Origin: Balneolaceae bacterium
GTDB taxonomy: Bacteria; Bacteroidota; Rhodothermia; Balneolales; Balneolaceae
NCBI GenBank assembly: GCA_021767245.1
Contig: JAASTO010000005.1
Span: forward strand, 1-31,522
Length of the DNA stretch: 31,522 nucleotides
Direction of reading: 5' to 3'
Shown here piece after piece: positions 7,913-16,600 of this stretch (its first letter is position 1; the number at the start of each line of letters is the position of its first letter). A program made the position numbers and the translations under genes. The notes under the pieces are model-generated. The model worked only from the letters and a program-made list of their open reading frames with translations. It was not told the DNA's origin and made no database searches.

Positions 7913-8209
7913 ATGAAAAAACTACTTAGAAACGTCATCAAATCCGTACCAACACTCATTACGCTTTTCAGAAAAGAAACCCCGCAGGAAGGAAAAGACA
8001 TTGCCAAAAGCGGGCTAACCAGCTTAGGTATCTCTGGAGTGATTACAACCGGACGAATTAATGCTGGAGAAATGGATGAGACGGTACTTATTATTCTGGC
8101 AATCGTTGAAGCTATTGGATATGTGTATGGGGTGATTGCTTTGTTGGCTGGAAGTTCACAAGTTCAATCAGATATAGAGATTGTTGCGGACAATAATAAA
8201 GAGAGGTAA
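7913..8209 (+). CDS. Small membrane protein, holin candidate
   Basis: The 98-residue protein has a basic N-terminus, a short hydrophobic Gly/Ser-rich stretch (about 33-48) and one clear membrane segment (about 57-80), then an acidic tail. It is the last gene of the + strand viral operon, after the peptidase and the coiled-coil membrane protein, so a holin role is plausible. Sequence alone does not separate a holin from another virion membrane protein. After its stop the base composition turns AT-rich and the coding strand reverses. Confidence 0.5.
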   Translation: MKKLLRNVIKSVPTLITLFRKETPQEGKDIAKSGLTSLGISGVITTGRINAGEMDETVLIILAIVEAIGYVYGVIALLAGSSQVQSDIEIVADNNKER

Positions 8210-8239
8210 AACAATAGAATGTATATATCCCAGTTGAGA

Positions 8240-8288
8240 CCATTTCATTTGCCATTTGGAGAAATGGGACATAAATATTCAAATATTT
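8240..8288. repeat. Two short inverted repeats between convergent genes
   Basis: CCATTTC at 8240-8246 is repeated inverted at 8261-8267 (14-base loop), and AAATATT at 8273-8279 pairs with AATATTT at 8282-8288, running into the stop of the metallo-beta-lactamase gene. They sit between convergent genes at the composition boundary. No T-tract makes either a clear terminator. They may be a weak bidirectional terminator or mark the edge of the viral element. Confidence 0.25.
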
Positions 8289-9166
8289 AAAGTTCCCTTA
8301 TAATAATCATAACTTGATTTCCCTTCATTTTCCAAGAAGTCAATGGTATAATCTTTGTTTGAACAGTACACGTGAATTTTCCCTTTTACACACTCAAAAA
8401 TTATATCTTTTGCACCGTTTTGTCGAATCTTATTATGATCTGGATATGAAGCATAGTCTGAATCATTTGAATTAGCTTCTCCCATTACAATTATATCAGG
8501 GTCCATAGCATCAATCCATTCTTTAGGTACTTTACCACTTTTGCGGCCATGATGAGGCGCAAACAATATATTTGCCTTCGGGAAAGTCACTCGATCTTTA
8601 ATTTCTTCCATAAAATCTTTTTCAAGGTCACCCATCCAAATAGCAGTTACTCCACCTTCTAAACTGTATTTTATAATACATGAAATATTATTTGGAGTAT
8701 TCCCATCTTTGGCATTTTGAAGAGCCGTCTTAAAATCTTTATCATTTAAATCTGGCCACAAAATATTTATTCCAGAACTCCCTCGTCCATCACCGTCTTG
8801 ATTCATCCATTTTCGACTGCATCCTTTACTTATATAGAATGATTTTTTAGAAGAGTTATGAAGTAACTTGTATCGTTTAAAACTGTTTGTTTCAACAGAC
8901 TTTGTAGTTTCATTTTTGACACAATAAAAGTTTAATATTTCAATTTCGTCATCGAAATAATCAAGCTGTTGAATGTGATCTTCATCAGGATGAGTAGAAA
9001 TGAAACGAGTAATACCCTTATGTTTTGATTCCTTTTTTATCTCAGAAATAATTTCTTCTCTGTTTTCATCAGATAAGCAACAATCTATAATTGTAAAATT
9101 ATCTGAACCATGTTTTATATAAAACATGTCTCCATCTCCGACGGAAAAAGATTTTATTGTACTCAT
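8279..9166 (-). CDS. ComEC-type metallo-beta-lactamase-fold hydrolase
   Basis: The 295-residue protein is a stand-alone metallo-beta-lactamase-fold enzyme of the ComEC/Rec2 type. It has His-Pro-Asp-Glu-Asp-His at 59-64 (the HxDxDH metal site), a Met-Gly-Asp motif with Asp180, and His-His-Gly at 205-207. There is no signal peptide. Its start overlaps the stop of the upstream membrane protein gene in an ATGA, so the two are translated together. The substrate is unknown; family members act on nucleic acids or phosphodiesters. AT-rich composition and the neighbouring restriction and TIR genes suggest a defence or toxin-like role, which remains an inference. Confidence 0.8.
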   Translation of the reverse strand: MSTIKSFSVGDGDMFYIKHGSDNFTIIDCCLSDENREEIISEIKKESKHKGITRFISTHPDEDHIQQLDYFDDEIEILNFYCVKNETTKSVETNSFKRYKLLHNSSKKSFYISKGCSRKWMNQDGDGRGSSGINILWPDLNDKDFKTALQNAKDGNTPNNISCIIKYSLEGGVTAIWMGDLEKDFMEEIKDRVTFPKANILFAPHHGRKSGKVPKEWIDAMDPDIIVMGEANSNDSDYASYPDHNKIRQNGAKDIIFECVKGKIHVYCSNKDYTIDFLENEGKSSYDYYKGTLNI

Positions 9167-9651
9167 TCTAAGTCTGATTTAATTCGTTTTGTTATATACG
9201 AGGTCTGTTTTCTATAAGAAAAAAGAAATAAAATTAAGACGCTGACCGTGATGATCCCTAAATGTGTTTGAAGACCCCACCCCAAATTAGTAGTCATTTT
9301 TAAATAAATTTTCGAAAGCAAAATTATTAAAAATAAGGAAATCAGTGTTCTATACATGTTGTTTGATTCCGACAAAATTTCGAGTTTTTGATCCTTTTTA
9401 GATGCTTTCACGAAATCTGAATAATTCGCAAATTTGACAAAATTTATCCACTTTAAAATTGGTTCAATTATTAGAGATCCGAAACGACTAATTACTAAAC
9501 CTATGAAATAGTAGAAAAATAATCCGGTAACAATATCATCTTGAATTAAATTGATTTCAGACCAACGGCTAATTACCATACTAAAAATTACACCTGGGAA
9601 TAGGTAGTTGAATAAATTATATGATGATATTTTGTTAAGGAGTTCTTTCAT
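9163..9651 (-). CDS. Four-helix membrane protein paired with the MBL-fold enzyme
   Basis: The 162-residue protein has about four hydrophobic segments (around 12-29, 40-57, 100-117 and 127-146), with a charged cytosol-type loop between the second and third pairs (about 65-95) and a basic C-terminus. I do not recognise a family. It is the first gene of a two-gene minus-strand operon, and its stop codon overlaps the start of the MBL-fold enzyme. A membrane effector or anchor coupled to a soluble hydrolase is a common layout in abortive-infection systems, but no function is shown by the sequence itself. Confidence 0.6.
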   Translation of the reverse strand: MKELLNKISSYNLFNYLFPGVIFSMVISRWSEINLIQDDIVTGLFFYYFIGLVISRFGSLIIEPILKWINFVKFANYSDFVKASKKDQKLEILSESNNMYRTLISLFLIILLSKIYLKMTTNLGWGLQTHLGIITVSVLILFLFSYRKQTSYITKRIKSDLE

Positions 9652-10014
9652 TTATTACGTTTAGTAAATTGATATATCGTGGTTTAGAACAGATTAAAGA
9701 AGCCATGTTATTACATCCTACGATATTCCAATAACCCCAATAAAGCAAGTAAACACATAATTTTCAATGTTATGCGTATTTTTGGAGATTGATATGCAAA
9801 TAACTTCAGAAACTGTAAAGATGCTCGGTCATTTTTCCCATTTTTCATCAGCCGATAATGTTATAAATTTCCTTCCGAATAACCATTATCTTACATACGT
9901 TATTAACGAGCTGTTAATCCTGAATATATACTTACTGAGAAGCAAAATTTGACGTGTAGATCAAAATAGAGTATAACACCTTGTCAAAATCTAAGGTTAA
10001 CAGTACATTAAACT

Positions 10015-10100
10015 AGTGCCCTGTATGTTGCGAAGTCCTAAGTTCCACTTGGGAAACGAATTTAATTTCATAGCAGCTACGGGGCATTTCTTTTAGTTTT
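10015..10100 (+). ncRNA. Candidate structured RNA or complex terminator
   Basis: Bases 10015-10031 can pair with 10073-10088 to form a stem of 16 pairs with one bulged base (10026) and a few G-U pairs; its core is TGCCCTGTA against TACGGGGCA. Inside lies a second hairpin, TCCTAAG at 10036-10042 pairing with CTTGGGA at 10048-10054 around a 5-base loop. A T-rich tract follows the outer stem (10087-10097). The fold and tail look like a small RNA with its own terminator. The alternatives are a complex terminator or a folded DNA site. No reverse transcriptase or integrase lies nearby. Confidence 0.4.
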
Positions 10101-10241
10101 ATCATCACGCATTTAGTTGCTCACCTATGAAATCCCAACTTTTTCTGGATGATATTTTGGAGATGAATTCATCGAAAGGAAATTTTTAAATCTACTAAAG
10201 GTTAAAGTATTCAGTTTCTTTTTCTTACTTAATGTAACTTC

Positions 10242-10257
10242 TATCCGTCATCGGATA
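10242..10257. promoter_or_regulatory. Palindromic operator candidate before the AlbA_2 gene
   Basis: TATCCG and CGGATA flank a 4-base centre (TCAT), giving a perfect 6-4-6 dyad 16 bases before the start codon of the AlbA_2/HATPase gene. The position suits an autoregulatory operator or a 5' UTR hairpin controlling translation. Confidence 0.4.
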
Positions 10258-10273
10258 CATATTTGCAAGGACC

Positions 10274-11731
10274 ATGTTATCACGTACAGAACAAAAACAA
10301 TTATTAGAAAGGCTTATTGCTCTACCCAAAGAGTGTGAATGGGTAGAGTTTAAAAAAAGATATGTTGAGGAAACTCAAATAGGGGAATACATTTCAGCTC
10401 TTTCAAATTCAGCATGCCTTCATAACCAAAAATACGGGTACTTGGTTTATGGCATAGAAGACGGAACACATGATATTGTTGGAACAGATTTCCATCCGAA
10501 AAGTACCAAAATAGGAAACCAGGAGCTTGAAAACTGGTTGGCCACCCAACTGTATCCTAAAATAGATTTTAAAATCTATGAATTTGATTATGAAGGAAAG
10601 AGCATCTCCATATTTCAAATTGATGCAACAAGAAATCAGCCTGTTCGATTTCGCCACGATAAATTTATTCGTGTAGGATCATATAAAAAGAAACTTGAAG
10701 ATCATCCTGAAAAAGAAAGAAAAATCTGGAAAAGGCATCCTGAGGCTTCATTTGAGAGTAAAATTGCTGCTGACAATCTTGAGGGAAATGAAGTCCTTCA
10801 ACTTATTGACTATCCGGCTTTCTTTGAAATGATGAGCATTCCTCTTCCTGCTGATATGAGTGGAATACTTGATAAGCTTATAGAAGAAAACTTGGTAGCC
10901 TTTGATAGCGGAAGATATTCTGTAACAAATTTGGGCGCGATTCTATTCGCAAAGCAATTGAATAAATTCCCTTCTCTAAAGAGAAAGTCCATCCGGGTGA
11001 TTATTTATGATGGAAAGAACAAAGTGAATACAATAAAAGAGCAAAATGGCATAAAAGGATACGCCAATGGTTTTGAAGGACTCATATCATGGATAAATGA
11101 TCAACTCCCTGAGAATGAAGTGATTGGGCAAGCCTTGAGAAGTAAGGTTAAAATGTATCCCGAAATCGCTATTCGTGAGCTTGTGGCGAACGCTATTATC
11201 CATCAGGATTTCGAGATGAAAGGAACTAATCCGATGATCGAAATTTTTGATGATAGAATTGAGATTACAAACAATGGGAAGCCCCTTGTTGATCCATTGA
11301 GATTTATTGGTGCCACTCCTCGTTCACGTAATGAAGAACTGGCCTCATTTATGAGAAGGCTTAATATTTGTGAAGAACGCGGTAGTGGCATTATAAAAGT
11401 CGTAGATGCTGTTGAGATCTTTCAATTGCCCCCACCTGATTTCTTAGTAGATGACTTTCATACCATTGCAAAACTCTATGCTTACCGGCCTTTGAGTGAA
11501 ATGGATAAAAAAGATAAAATAAGAGCGTGTTATCAACATACGTGTCTCAAACACTTCTCCGGTGAAAGGATGAGCAATAAGTCCCTCAGAAAAAGATTTG
11601 AAATTTCGGACAAGAATTACCCTATGGCTTCCAGAATTATTTCTGATACTATAGAAGCTGGTCTTATTAAGGATTTTGATCCATCCAGTAACTCTAAAAG
11701 GGATGCCAGTTATATTCCTTTTTGGGCTTGA
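10274..11731 (+). CDS. AlbA_2 (Schlafen-type) / HATPase_c_4 domain regulator
   Basis: The 485-residue protein begins with an AlbA_2 (Schlafen AAA_4) domain (about 10-130): Glu-Trp-Val-Glu-Phe-Lys-Lys near residue 22-28, Tyr-Leu-Val-Tyr-Gly-Ile-Glu-Asp-Gly at 56-64, and a Phe-Ile-Arg-Val-Gly-Ser strand near 135. A GHKL/HATPase_c_4 region follows, with Arg-Glu-Leu-Val-Ala-Asn-Ala-Ile-Ile-His near 300-310 (N box) and Ile-Thr-Asn-Asn-Gly-Lys-Pro near 330-337. The C-terminal 90 residues look like a winged helix. Such proteins are annotated as ATP-binding transcriptional regulators and are frequent in defence islands and mobile elements. A single gene with its own upstream palindrome, it may regulate itself or its neighbours. 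Confidence 0.85.
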   Translation: MLSRTEQKQLLERLIALPKECEWVEFKKRYVEETQIGEYISALSNSACLHNQKYGYLVYGIEDGTHDIVGTDFHPKSTKIGNQELENWLATQLYPKIDFKIYEFDYEGKSISIFQIDATRNQPVRFRHDKFIRVGSYKKKLEDHPEKERKIWKRHPEASFESKIAADNLEGNEVLQLIDYPAFFEMMSIPLPADMSGILDKLIEENLVAFDSGRYSVTNLGAILFAKQLNKFPSLKRKSIRVIIYDGKNKVNTIKEQNGIKGYANGFEGLISWINDQLPENEVIGQALRSKVKMYPEIAIRELVANAIIHQDFEMKGTNPMIEIFDDRIEITNNGKPLVDPLRFIGATPRSRNEELASFMRRLNICEERGSGIIKVVDAVEIFQLPPPDFLVDDFHTIAKLYAYRPLSEMDKKDKIRACYQHTCLKHFSGERMSNKSLRKRFEISDKNYPMASRIISDTIEAGLIKDFDPSSNSKRDASYIPFWA

Positions 11732-12186
11732 TCTATGTCACCTTTATGTAACAATTTTGGGGTATTCACCCAAAACCACCGTTTTAAAGCTGTTAGAATG
11801 CCTTTTTTTATGTAACGGTTATGTAACACTTGTCCACATTTGGGGGAACTTATCCACAATAAATTATATAGATAACACATATATCGCGTTTTGGTATTTT
11901 AAAGTAAGTGTCGTTGCCTATTATCACAAAACTGATAAAGAAGAATATTTTGAATGGTGGGCGAAAATTTACTACAAATTTGTTTATGAGATTTCTGATG
12001 AAGGTGAACGTTAATTAATGTTTAAAATAACGGTTGTGAACCATCTTCCTTTTTTTAGCACCAGGTTTTGAGATTGAGTATAAGCGTGTCGGAGAGTAAG
12101 AGAGTAAGTGATTGATGGGCAGCCCTTATATTATTAAGCCTGTATTGGGCCTTACGGTATAGAGAAATGATTTTAGGTTTCAATAC
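11732..12186. other. 455-base gap between convergent genes, with origin-like repeats
   Basis: No convincing gene lies here; an open frame at 11676-12014 overlaps the end of the AlbA_2 gene and runs through repeated 9-mers, so it is rejected. The gap holds a hairpin (TTTTGGG at 11755-11761 with CCCAAAA at 11769-11775), the 9-mer cluster at 11744-11858, an AT-rich run after it, and a bulged hairpin near 12140-12160 downstream of the TIR gene stop. Confidence 0.5.
11744..11890 (+). other. Origin-like cluster: iteron 9-mers, DnaA boxes, AT-rich tract
   Basis: TTATGTAAC occurs exactly three times (11744, 11808 and 11819). The last two copies are 11 bases apart, and TTGTCCACA follows another 11 bases on at 11830. 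A perfect DnaA-box consensus, TTATCCACA, lies at 11850. An AT-rich tract follows (about 11858-11885). Helically phased 9-mers, DnaA boxes and an unwinding-type tract are the usual parts of plasmid, phage or chromosomal origins. No Rep gene is adjacent, so this may be a remnant of an origin or a regulatory array. Confidence 0.4.
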
Positions 12187-13110
12187 TCAGTCAACCACCT
12201 CTTTCTTCCATCTCAAAGGGCCTAATTCTATAGGTAATGCACGCACAAGTTCATAGAAGCCTTCCAAGTCATTTTCAATATTTTTGTAAATATAAGGGTC
12301 TAATAGACCTGGCACCGGTGCTGCATTTGAATATCTGAGTGTTATTATTGCAAACTTTTTCTCTTTCTTCCTTTTTTGAATTATTGCATAGTCAACTTCT
12401 GTAGCCAAATATTTTTCATCTTTGAAATTTTCTGTGATAAAAAATACAGCAGCACATGACTCCTCGAATCCCTTCAGTAGTTCTCTCTCAAGATTAGTTC
12501 CCGCTGCCATATTTGGTTCATCCAACCATGGATCAAAACCAGAAACTTTAAGGGCATTATAAAAACGTTTTACAAGAGGTTTATCAACTGATTTATGACT
12601 TAAAAAAACTTTAATTTTATTTTTTTTGGGAATCCTATTTAAAGGTACTGCTTGTTGCATACGTGCTTCTGGAGAAGCAAGATCCGCAACATCACCTAGT
12701 CGATGGGTTAGTTCAACAGCAAATGGACGAGCTATTACATTTTTTATATAGTCTAAATAATCGTCTTTTTTACTGCCCTTTGCAGGCAAAAAATATATAT
12801 CATTTGATCTGTCAGGTAAGCTTTCAAGAATTTTATAACGAAGAAGAAGTTCTTCATCCAGATTTTGGGGGAATTCCATGCTACCGTTCCTTTTTTTCAC
12901 CTCTTCCCACCATCCATCTGCATCGACTGTATATTTCTGATCTAATGGATTAAGTACTTTTTGAACAAGTAGGTCGCTTTTGCAAAAATCGAGAAAACGT
13001 TCTAAATAATGATCAAACGTTGCTGAGTCCTCATGAAGTAAATCATCCCGCCTGTTTTTAAAATGACGAAGAGAGTCGTTAATATCAGTTTTAGATAAGT
13101 TACTTTGCAT
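12187..13110 (-). CDS. TIR-domain protein, probable defence effector
   Basis: The 307-residue protein has an N-terminal helical region (about 1-160) I do not recognise and a C-terminal TIR domain (about 165-290). The TIR starts Lys-Ile-Lys-Val-Phe-Leu-Ser-His-Lys-Ser and has a BB-loop-like segment at 191-207. It continues with Ala-Val-Phe-Phe-Ile-Thr-Glu-Asn-Phe at 221-229, and Glu238 stands where the catalytic Glu of NAD-cleaving TIRs is expected. It would act in the cytosol, probably depleting NAD+ on infection. It is the last gene of the operon, 12 bases after the multi-CxxC protein gene, which suggests that the neighbouring proteins sense or control it. Confidence 0.8.
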   Translation of the reverse strand: MQSNLSKTDINDSLRHFKNRRDDLLHEDSATFDHYLERFLDFCKSDLLVQKVLNPLDQKYTVDADGWWEEVKKRNGSMEFPQNLDEELLLRYKILESLPDRSNDIYFLPAKGSKKDDYLDYIKNVIARPFAVELTHRLGDVADLASPEARMQQAVPLNRIPKKNKIKVFLSHKSVDKPLVKRFYNALKVSGFDPWLDEPNMAAGTNLERELLKGFEESCAAVFFITENFKDEKYLATEVDYAIIQKRKKEKKFAIITLRYSNAAPVPGLLDPYIYKNIENDLEGFYELVRALPIELGPLRWKKEVVD

Positions 13111-13122
13111 ATCGTATTAGTT

Positions 13123-13677
13123 TCATACTAAGGTTACTTTTGTACCACAGAATACACATCTATCAATTAAATTCCATTTTTCAGAAATTTTGGCTCTTTT
13201 ATTACAACATAAAAATTCAATAATTTTCATGTCTGCTTGTTCAGGGCCATGAATCGGTCGTGGAGGGTACATAGATCTTGTATATGTAGTTTCAATGTTT
13301 ATAAACCCACCTTTATTTGTCCCCATATTTTCCAGTCCAGAAAACATTTTATTTGTCATGGGTAGAATAAACTCTCTTAATATATGTCGCTTTATATATT
13401 GTGATACATCCTCAGACAACATTTCGCTTGTATCAGCACTATGTTCGCAGTATGGACAAAAAATATTTTCTCTTTCATCGATAGTATCTGGCGAATCACC
13501 AATTTCTAAGCCCATGCGCTGTATTTGAGGTGCAATAGTCCATGCCAAATCAGACTCGTCATATTTTGTTTTAAAATCTCTACCACAAGAACTACAAGTT
13601 CGACGAAAATAATTATCTCGATCTACACTTAGCGAAAGATTATAAAGAATTTTATCATCGGATTTTGATTCGTCCAT
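13123..13677 (-). CDS. Unknown protein with several CxxC zinc-ribbon motifs
   Basis: The 184-residue soluble protein has three CxxC pairs (Cys28/31, Cys74/77, Cys174/177) and a vicinal Cys157-Cys158, which could build two zinc ribbons: one near each end of the chain or one per half. I do not recognise the family. The middle (about 85-155) is helical and then turn-rich with a Pro-Pro-Arg-Pro segment. The gene is wedged between the restriction enzyme gene (16 bases upstream) and the TIR gene (12 bases downstream) on the same strand, so it is probably cotranscribed with both. A sensor, adaptor or nucleic-acid-binding role in a joint defence system is possible but unproven. Confidence 0.65.
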   Translation of the reverse strand: MDESKSDDKILYNLSLSVDRDNYFRRTCSSCGRDFKTKYDESDLAWTIAPQIQRMGLEIGDSPDTIDERENIFCPYCEHSADTSEMLSEDVSQYIKRHILREFILPMTNKMFSGLENMGTNKGGFINIETTYTRSMYPPRPIHGPEQADMKIIEFLCCNKRAKISEKWNLIDRCVFCGTKVTLV

Positions 13678-13693
13678 AAATACTTCTTTAACT

Positions 13694-16600
13694 TTATAAG
13701 TTCAATTCAAACACACCATCAATCTCCTGCATCAACCGGTCGGTCTCCATAAGAGCAACAATGATTTTTTGGTAGTGTCGAATTTCATCAATGGATAACT
13801 CTCGGTCTCGGCGGTCTTTGAGCCATTTTTCGGCGGGTTGGTAGCCTCCGATGTAGAACTCCCAGGCTTTTTTGGGTACATTGCCAAAATACTGTTCTTC
13901 GTTAATCCACACTTTGCCGGTGGTTTCATCATCGTCTTCCGGAATAAAACCGGGATCGGTTTTTGTAAGCCGGTTGGAAATTATATTGCTCCCTGCAATG
14001 GGATAGGTGGTTATAAATTCTTCTACCATAGGATGCTCCAGTAAGTGAACTTGGCGGAGCTCTCCACCAAGTTCTACGAGTTGCCAAAAAAGCTCGGGAT
14101 CTTCGGGGTAAGGCACTCTTGGAAAGTCGATCTTGAGAAACTCTTTGTATCTCTCCCGGTAGCTTGGGGAATGTAAAACGGCATAGATGTAATCAAGTAG
14201 ATCAATAGGAGCAAAGTAGCCTTCGGTTTCTTTCTTTTCCGGAGAGAACTTCAGATCCAGATTTTTGGCAATTTTATCTACGATTTTCTTTTCTAAATTA
14301 GGCCTTCGTTCTATACTTCCATCCAAAGTTTGTTGGGTGCTATTTTCTGGATAGACATATAAAGGGAATGTGTATGTGCTTTCTTTTGACTTAGCGGATA
14401 ATGTGCACATATCAACCAATCTATCTGAAATAAACACATGTTGAAAATCATATGCACTTTGTTGACGGGCAGACAATAAAGCTAAATTATCTTCAAAAAA
14501 TAAATTCCTCATTAGTTCTCTTCGAGAATCTCCTCGAACTATAATTTCATGGATTTTTTCATAAGGGTAGTAGGTGAACCTACTATCAAATAGTCGGTAT
14601 TGCACTTCCATGATATCATCTGCTTCATCCTCAAAAAGGTCCCTTTTCTCACTAATTTTCCAGTCTTTCGTATCAGAAATATTATACTTCTCAAGTATTT
14701 GCTGAGAATCAAGATTTTTCATGTCTTTAAACAACTCAATTACTGAATCCCTATCGAAGTGAGGCTTAATCAAAAGATTGTCTTTTCTGAATTTTATACC
14801 AGTACCAGATTCAATGAATAATTTGTCCAGGGAAATCCATTCTTCAAATTGATCTCTCAGTTTATACTTGAATTCTTTAAAAAAGTAATCTGGTGATTGG
14901 GGCTCTATCGCTTTCCAATTAATTGTTGATAAACTATTGTCAGTTAAGTAATTGTATTTTTCTTTCCTCTTACCTAAGGCATCATTTTTTAATAGTGATG
15001 CCATATTGTGATTCTCTTTTTTCTTTATAAAAATATTTATTGAAACACCCTGTTGGATATCAAATACATTTTCATCTTTCTCTCCATCATCTGTTACTTC
15101 TTGTTTTTTATAGCTACCGTGTAAGTCTAAAACATATATTTTATCAAATGCATTAAGTAAATCCTCTCTCATTTTGTGATGGGTAATACCATCTATAAAA
15201 CTATTATTTGATATGTAAGCAAGTATGCCTTCACTATTCTTTTCAATCAAATACTGCCCATATCGAATAAATTTAACATAGTCATCTGACAAGGCATTTT
15301 TATTATAACCTTGTACACCTTCCTTATAAGTTTTGATTCTTTCTTCAATCCACTCTCCATTATTTCTACTACTGACTGAGTAAGGTGGATTACCCAATAC
15401 AACCATCACAGGTGTATCACGCTTAATGTGGTTGGCTTCATTAGCCTCTTCACTTAGCCAACCGGCAAAGAGGGTTCCTGTGTCTGGATGGTGTTCTTCC
15501 AAAGAATTGGTGAGATAAACCCGGAAACGTTCACTTCCACTTGGCTCAACACCCGTTTCTCGAAGCAGTAAATCCAATTTTAGGTGGGCCATAGCGTAGC
15601 TTGCCATTAAGATCTCAAATCCATTCAGGCGGGGGATCAGGTGTTCTTCCACGTAGGTGGCCCAGATGCCTTGCTGTCCTTCAAACTTGGAATGTATTTG
15701 CTTGATAACTTCAGCGAGGAATGTTCCAGTCCCAGCAGCCGGATCTAAAATCTGCACTTTATGGACTTCCCGTTCTTCTTCCACCATTCCGCCTTTGTGA
15801 CGTTTGTCATGAGTGGGTACTTTTACTTTGACTTTAGTCTTGGTGGTATCAGCCAAGCCTTCTTTTAGCCCAAAATCGTCTTTCAAAATGTCATCAACCG
15901 CCCGAACTATAAAGTTCACCACCGGCTCCGGCGTGTACCAGACTCCACGGCTTTTTCGAAGCTTGGGATCATATTCAGCCAGGAACGTTTCATAAAAATG
16001 AATAATGGGGTCTTGCTGCTGTGTAGCTTTTCCAAAGTTCTTAAGAAGGCCATCTACATCAGTCGCTCTGAAAATATCAGCTAAACCATCTACCACCCAT
16101 ACGATACGATCATCCAGATCATAACCGGCTATGTATTGAAATAGCTTACGAAGAAAGGGATTGGTTTTTGGAATAAGTGCAGCTGCCTCATGGCGATCAA
16201 AGGTATCCAAAGTCGAATCGTGTAATCGAGCTGCAAACATACCGTATGCAATCGTCTGTGCATAGATATCCGCAAACTCCTTCGCCTTAATATCGTGAAT
16301 CAAGACGTTCTGAAATGCGGTCAATTGTTCCCTTAGGGTATTGTTAGCCGTTTCGTTTACTTTGTTTTTCTGCTTTTCTTCATCGGCATTGAGGGCCTTC
16401 TCAATAACATCAGCAAGGATTCGGGCTTTACCGGCCATCATTTTCGACAGCTTATTGGCACTGCGGATGGTTTGCCCCACATGTGTCCCAAAATCTTTGA
16501 TGATGTTTTCAAACTCGTTGTAGTTCTCAGTCAACCCAACGATGCTACCGTCTTTGATTTCAGCAATAGCAACGGATGTCAGGAATTCTCCATCCCGATA

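Larger units (their letters stand above)
9652..10273. other. AT-rich 620-base gap between divergent genes
   Basis: This stretch has no convincing protein gene. A 61-codon frame at 9767-9952 has no family features and is AT-driven. The gap holds a strong double stem-loop (10015-10088), a perfect short palindrome next to the downstream start (10242-10257), and a minor inverted repeat ATTAAC/GTTAAT (9902-9918). Promoters for both flanking genes must lie here, though none stands out. Confidence 0.5.

Noticed and set aside
1..8209. Ordinary tailed prophage
   Set aside because: No portal, large terminase, tail tube, tape-measure or baseplate protein is visible, and the small anchored membrane proteins do not fit.
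9767..9952. 61-codon + strand frame in the AT-rich gap
   Set aside because: No recognisable domain, no partner gene and AT-driven composition; probably chance.
10015..10100. Integron attC site or retron RNA
   Set aside because: The core GTTRRRY sites of attC are missing and no integron integrase or reverse transcriptase lies in the window.
11676..12014. 112-codon + strand frame
   Set aside because: It overlaps the end of the AlbA_2 gene and runs through the repeated 9-mers and DnaA boxes, with a non-protein-like sequence.
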